IMG/VR virus record: IMGVR_UViG_3300045963_000149
Span: 1 to 28,563 of that record
Reading direction: 5' to 3' (one strand)
Length of the DNA: 28,563 nt
From: a virus
In this document: positions 27,196-28,563 of the stretch, one piece after another
How the letters are laid out: each line of letters starts with the position of its first letter
Numbering within the stretch: the stretch's first letter is position 1
Made by a program: the position numbers and the translations under genes
Notes under the pieces: generated by a model
Databases searched by the model: none
Told to the model about the DNA's origin: nothing
Seen by the model: only the letters and a program-made list of their open reading frames with translations

Positions 27196-27461
27196 GAGGT
27201 TGCTTTCAGTGTTGGCCGCACGAACGGTTTCAGGTCGTCAATGATTTCGTCGAAGGGCTTGCCGGTCTTGCGGTTCAAAAGCCATGCAGTCTGGAATCGC
27301 GGGACGTGCAGCAGGCGCACGGTTTCATAGCGGTCATGACCGACCCGCAACCGCTCGTTCTCGGCAGTGAGGCGCTCGATTTCGTCAGCGGCTTCGCTCA
27401 TCAAAGCGGTTTCGTGTTTCATGGTGAGGCAGGCGCGCAGGCGCTGGATCAGGGTGGTCAT
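27192..27461 (-). CDS. Small coiled-coil protein of unknown function
   Basis: An 89-residue protein (ATG 27461, ATGA overlap). It opens M-T-T-L-I-Q-R-L-R-A-C-L, followed by a heptad-rich helix (A-A-D-E-I-E-R-L-T-A-E-N-E-R-L-R at about 25-40), a short phage coiled-coil type. The C-terminal half (F-Q-T-A-W-L-L-N-R-K-T-G-K-P-F-D-E-I-I-D) resembles a small folded unit. The start is shared with the plus-strand gene at 16079. Confidence 0.72.
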   Translation of the reverse strand: MTTLIQRLRACLTMKHETALMSEAADEIERLTAENERLRVGHDRYETVRLLHVPRFQTAWLLNRKTGKPFDEIIDDLKPFVRPTLKATS

Positions 27462-27664
27462 GTCGCATCCTTATCTGCCTTAATTTGAAGCCGACGACGT
27501 TCCACTTCCATTCCTGCCAGTGCTGCGCCCTTAGAACTCCAGATGGTTGGCAGCACACAACCATTAAGGCAAACCTGGAACTCGTCTTTGCGGATTGAGA
27601 AGACTTGGTCTTTGATCATCCTGCGCTGGTCCAGGATCGATGAGAAAAAATACGGGCTTTTCAT
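27458..27664 (-). CDS. Small basic protein of unknown function, 68 residues
   Basis: ATG 27664 with ATGA overlaps at both ends. The sequence M-K-S-P-Y-F-F-S-S-I-L-D-Q-R-R-M-I-K and M-E-V-E-R-R-R-L-Q-I-K-A-D-K-D is basic overall, with two cysteines (V-C-L-N-G-C). A nucleic-acid-binding role is possible. No family is recognised. Confidence 0.7.
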   Translation of the reverse strand: MKSPYFFSSILDQRRMIKDQVFSIRKDEFQVCLNGCVLPTIWSSKGAALAGMEVERRRLQIKADKDAT

Positions 27665-27945
27665 GAGATCTCCTTGGTTGCCTTGCGGATAGCAGCTTTG
27701 GCCGCTGCCAACTGGGCATCGTCGAAAGCCGAGTCAGCTGGAAGAGTCATCCAAGACACCACGTTTTTCAGCGCAACCAGCAGCTCAGGGGCAGCTGCGA
27801 TGAGCGCGGCATCGGCCTTCCAGTTCTCGTTGTGGACGGATCCTGAGCAAATGTCCACGCTGTCCCTCCTGATTGGCATGGGCGTTACCGCCCACATCAA
27901 GCCGGCGGTTTGCACCTTCCACTTGCCTGGTGTGGGCTTGTTCAT
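27661..27945 (-). CDS. Small A-A-P-E-L-L family phage protein (paralogue A)
   Basis: A 94-residue protein starting at ATG 27945 behind AGGAG; the longer frame to 28014 lies in the upstream gene. It has P-G-K-W-K-V near the N-terminus, then D-A-A-L-I-A-A-A-P-E-L-L-V-A-L-K, and an Ala-rich end. The W plus A-A-P-E-L-L combination marks a widespread family of short phage proteins of unknown function. The preceding gene is a relative, so the two arose by duplication or repeated acquisition. Confidence 0.78.
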   Translation of the reverse strand: MNKPTPGKWKVQTAGLMWAVTPMPIRRDSVDICSGSVHNENWKADAALIAAAPELLVALKNVVSWMTLPADSAFDDAQLAAAKAAIRKATKEIS

Positions 27946-28232
27946 GCGGATTCTCCTAAAGCTTTGGCAATGGCGGCGCGGGCTTGATTGCAATACTCTT
28001 GATTGATCAACCAAAGGTCGGAGTTGACATGCTTGTCTAGGTTGGCAAACAGGTCGAGTGCAGTCAACAACTCAGGCGCAGCGGCGATCAAGCGGGCGTT
28101 GGCAATCGACTCCTCGTCGTCAACTGCGCCGACTTCGCCGCAGTAGGCAGCGATGCGATTGTCCGGCAGGATCACTGCATAGTGGCCGCCATCGTCGCCC
28201 GATGTCCACGGGCCTTGGGTGTATTTGCTCAT
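27942..28232 (-). CDS. Small A-A-P-E-L-L family phage protein (paralogue B)
   Basis: A 96-residue protein (ATG 28232; GGAG about 7 nt upstream). Y-T-Q-G-P-W-T-S-G-D-D-G at the N-terminus and N-A-R-L-I-A-A-A-P-E-L-L-T-A-L are the family marks. It ends A-R-A-A-I-A-K-A-L-G, paralleling the A-K-A-A-I-R-K-A-T of paralogue A. It is the first gene after the hairpin of the leading cassette and heads the chain of ATGA-overlapping genes. Confidence 0.78.
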   Translation of the reverse strand: MSKYTQGPWTSGDDGGHYAVILPDNRIAAYCGEVGAVDDEESIANARLIAAAPELLTALDLFANLDKHVNSDLWLINQEYCNQARAAIAKALGESA

Positions 28233-28258
28233 TCGAATCTCCTTAGTGACGTTGAGAT

Positions 28259-28274
28259 GGGGGCCGAAGCCCCC
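28259..28274 (-). terminator. UUCG hairpin after the first minus-strand gene
   Basis: On the minus strand GGGGGC-TTCG-GCCCCC, the same stem and tetraloop as in the plus-strand cassettes, 8 nt after the stop. There is no T-run, and the long operon continues downstream, so full termination here is doubtful. Confidence 0.6.
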
Positions 28275-28281
28275 GGTTGGT

Positions 28282-28479
28282 TTAGGAAGGATGACGCTCG
28301 CTGAAGGTTTGCATCCAGTAGCCCAAGACCCAGGTAGCGTCTTTCTTGGAGAGACCCGGGAAGGCTTCCATCAGGAAGGGAAGTGCACCGAACATGTTGG
28401 TAACGCCAGACGACCGGAGATTGTCCAGGTACGTGAGATGCTCTGGCTCGACTGGCTCAGGCAGGGTGTTGGTGTTCAT
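28282..28479 (-). CDS. Small protein of unknown function, leading gene of the minus-strand block
   Basis: A 65-residue protein starting at ATG 28479 after promoter/leader copy 6 (AAAGG 8 nt upstream). It begins M-N-T-N-T-L-P-E-P-V-E-P-E-H and has a helical C-terminal part (F-P-G-L-S-K-K-D-A-T-W-V-L-G-Y-W-M). It forms a cassette of the same layout as those on the plus strand: module, small gene, UUCG hairpin. The function is not recognised. Confidence 0.75.
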   Translation of the reverse strand: MNTNTLPEPVEPEHLTYLDNLRSSGVTNMFGALPFLMEAFPGLSKKDATWVLGYWMQTFSERHPS

Positions 28480-28487
28480 GATCTAAC

Positions 28488-28563
28488 CTTTCGACATTAA
28501 GACTGCGACGTTGCAGTGAGTGCATTGTACACTACATTTTACAACGCAGTGTACAACTATTTT
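28488..28563 (-). promoter_or_regulatory. Promoter/leader module, copy 6, on the minus strand at the right edge
   Basis: Read on the minus strand: AAAATAG, TTGTAC (28556-28551), TTGTAA 12 bp on (28544-28539), TACAAT (28529-28524), 6 nt, stem-loop ACTGC-AACGTC-GCAGT (28517-28502), CTTAATGTCGAAAGG, with the mini-ORF ATG-TCG-AAA-GGT-TAG 3 nt before the gene. It closely matches copies 4 and 5 and is the only full module promoter seen for the whole minus-strand block in this window. Confidence 0.87.

Noticed and set aside
1-28563. tRNA genes, integrase, repressor, insertion sequences, attachment sites
   Set aside because: I looked for cloverleaf-type sequences ending in CCA, recombinase and transposase motifs and flanking direct repeats, and found none I could support.

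Overview
The window is part of a double-stranded DNA tailed phage genome. I see no integrase, repressor, tRNA, rRNA, insertion sequence or CRISPR array. The tail-tip genes are of the gene-transfer-agent type (DUF2460, DUF2163, NlpC/P60 peptidase, large host-specificity protein) behind the end of a lambda-like tape measure, which points to a long flexible tail (siphovirus). The two-membrane spanin pair and the FliA-like sigma factor indicate a Gram-negative proteobacterial host. A beta-proteobacterium is my guess and is weakly supported.

Layout: (1) 1-8276, plus strand: tape measure end, tail tip, and a 1719-residue receptor-binding protein carrying three lectin-like domains. (2) 8288-9946: lysis cassette with a coiled-coil membrane protein, a holin, a GH19 endolysin, and Rz with Rz1 nested inside it. 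(3) 9946-10582: a short FliA-like sigma factor and a strong intrinsic terminator. (4) 10592-13739: small gene cassettes. Most open with the same promoter/leader module (AT-rich tract, TTGTAC half-sites 12 bp apart, TATACT/TACAAT box, 5'-terminal stem-loop, ATGTCGAAAGG), and most end in a GGGGC-UUCG-GCCCC hairpin. (5) 13736-16847: dCMP deaminase, compact family B DNA polymerase and small genes. (6) 16830-28563, minus strand: one long gene block headed by a further copy of the module at the right edge. It starts with about ten small unknown genes joined by 4-nt ATGA overlaps. Then come a zinc ribbon, SNF2 helicase, Cas4-like nuclease and ssDNA-binding protein. It ends with a tightly coupled five-gene set: MazG-like pyrophosphohydrolase, thymidylate synthase/hydroxymethylase-like enzyme, SGNH hydrolase-like protein, fold-type II PLP enzyme, and a protein resembling the aGPT-pyrophosphorylase/amino acid:DNA transferase clade.

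The most exciting content is that five-gene set. With the dCMP deaminase it reads as a pathway for hypermodified pyrimidine DNA: clear the canonical dNTP pool, make a hydroxymethyl-dNMP, then decorate the base after replication with an amino acid that a PLP enzyme processes further. An SGNH-fold protein inside such an operon is, as far as I know, not part of the described thymidine-hypermodification pathways. The second notable system is the repeated promoter/5'-hairpin/mini-ORF leader, which looks like a phage-wide regulon signal used on both strands.

Base composition changes near the sigma factor gene: the structural and lysis genes are visibly richer in G+C than everything to their right. 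All functional calls come from reading motifs by eye; no database search was possible.
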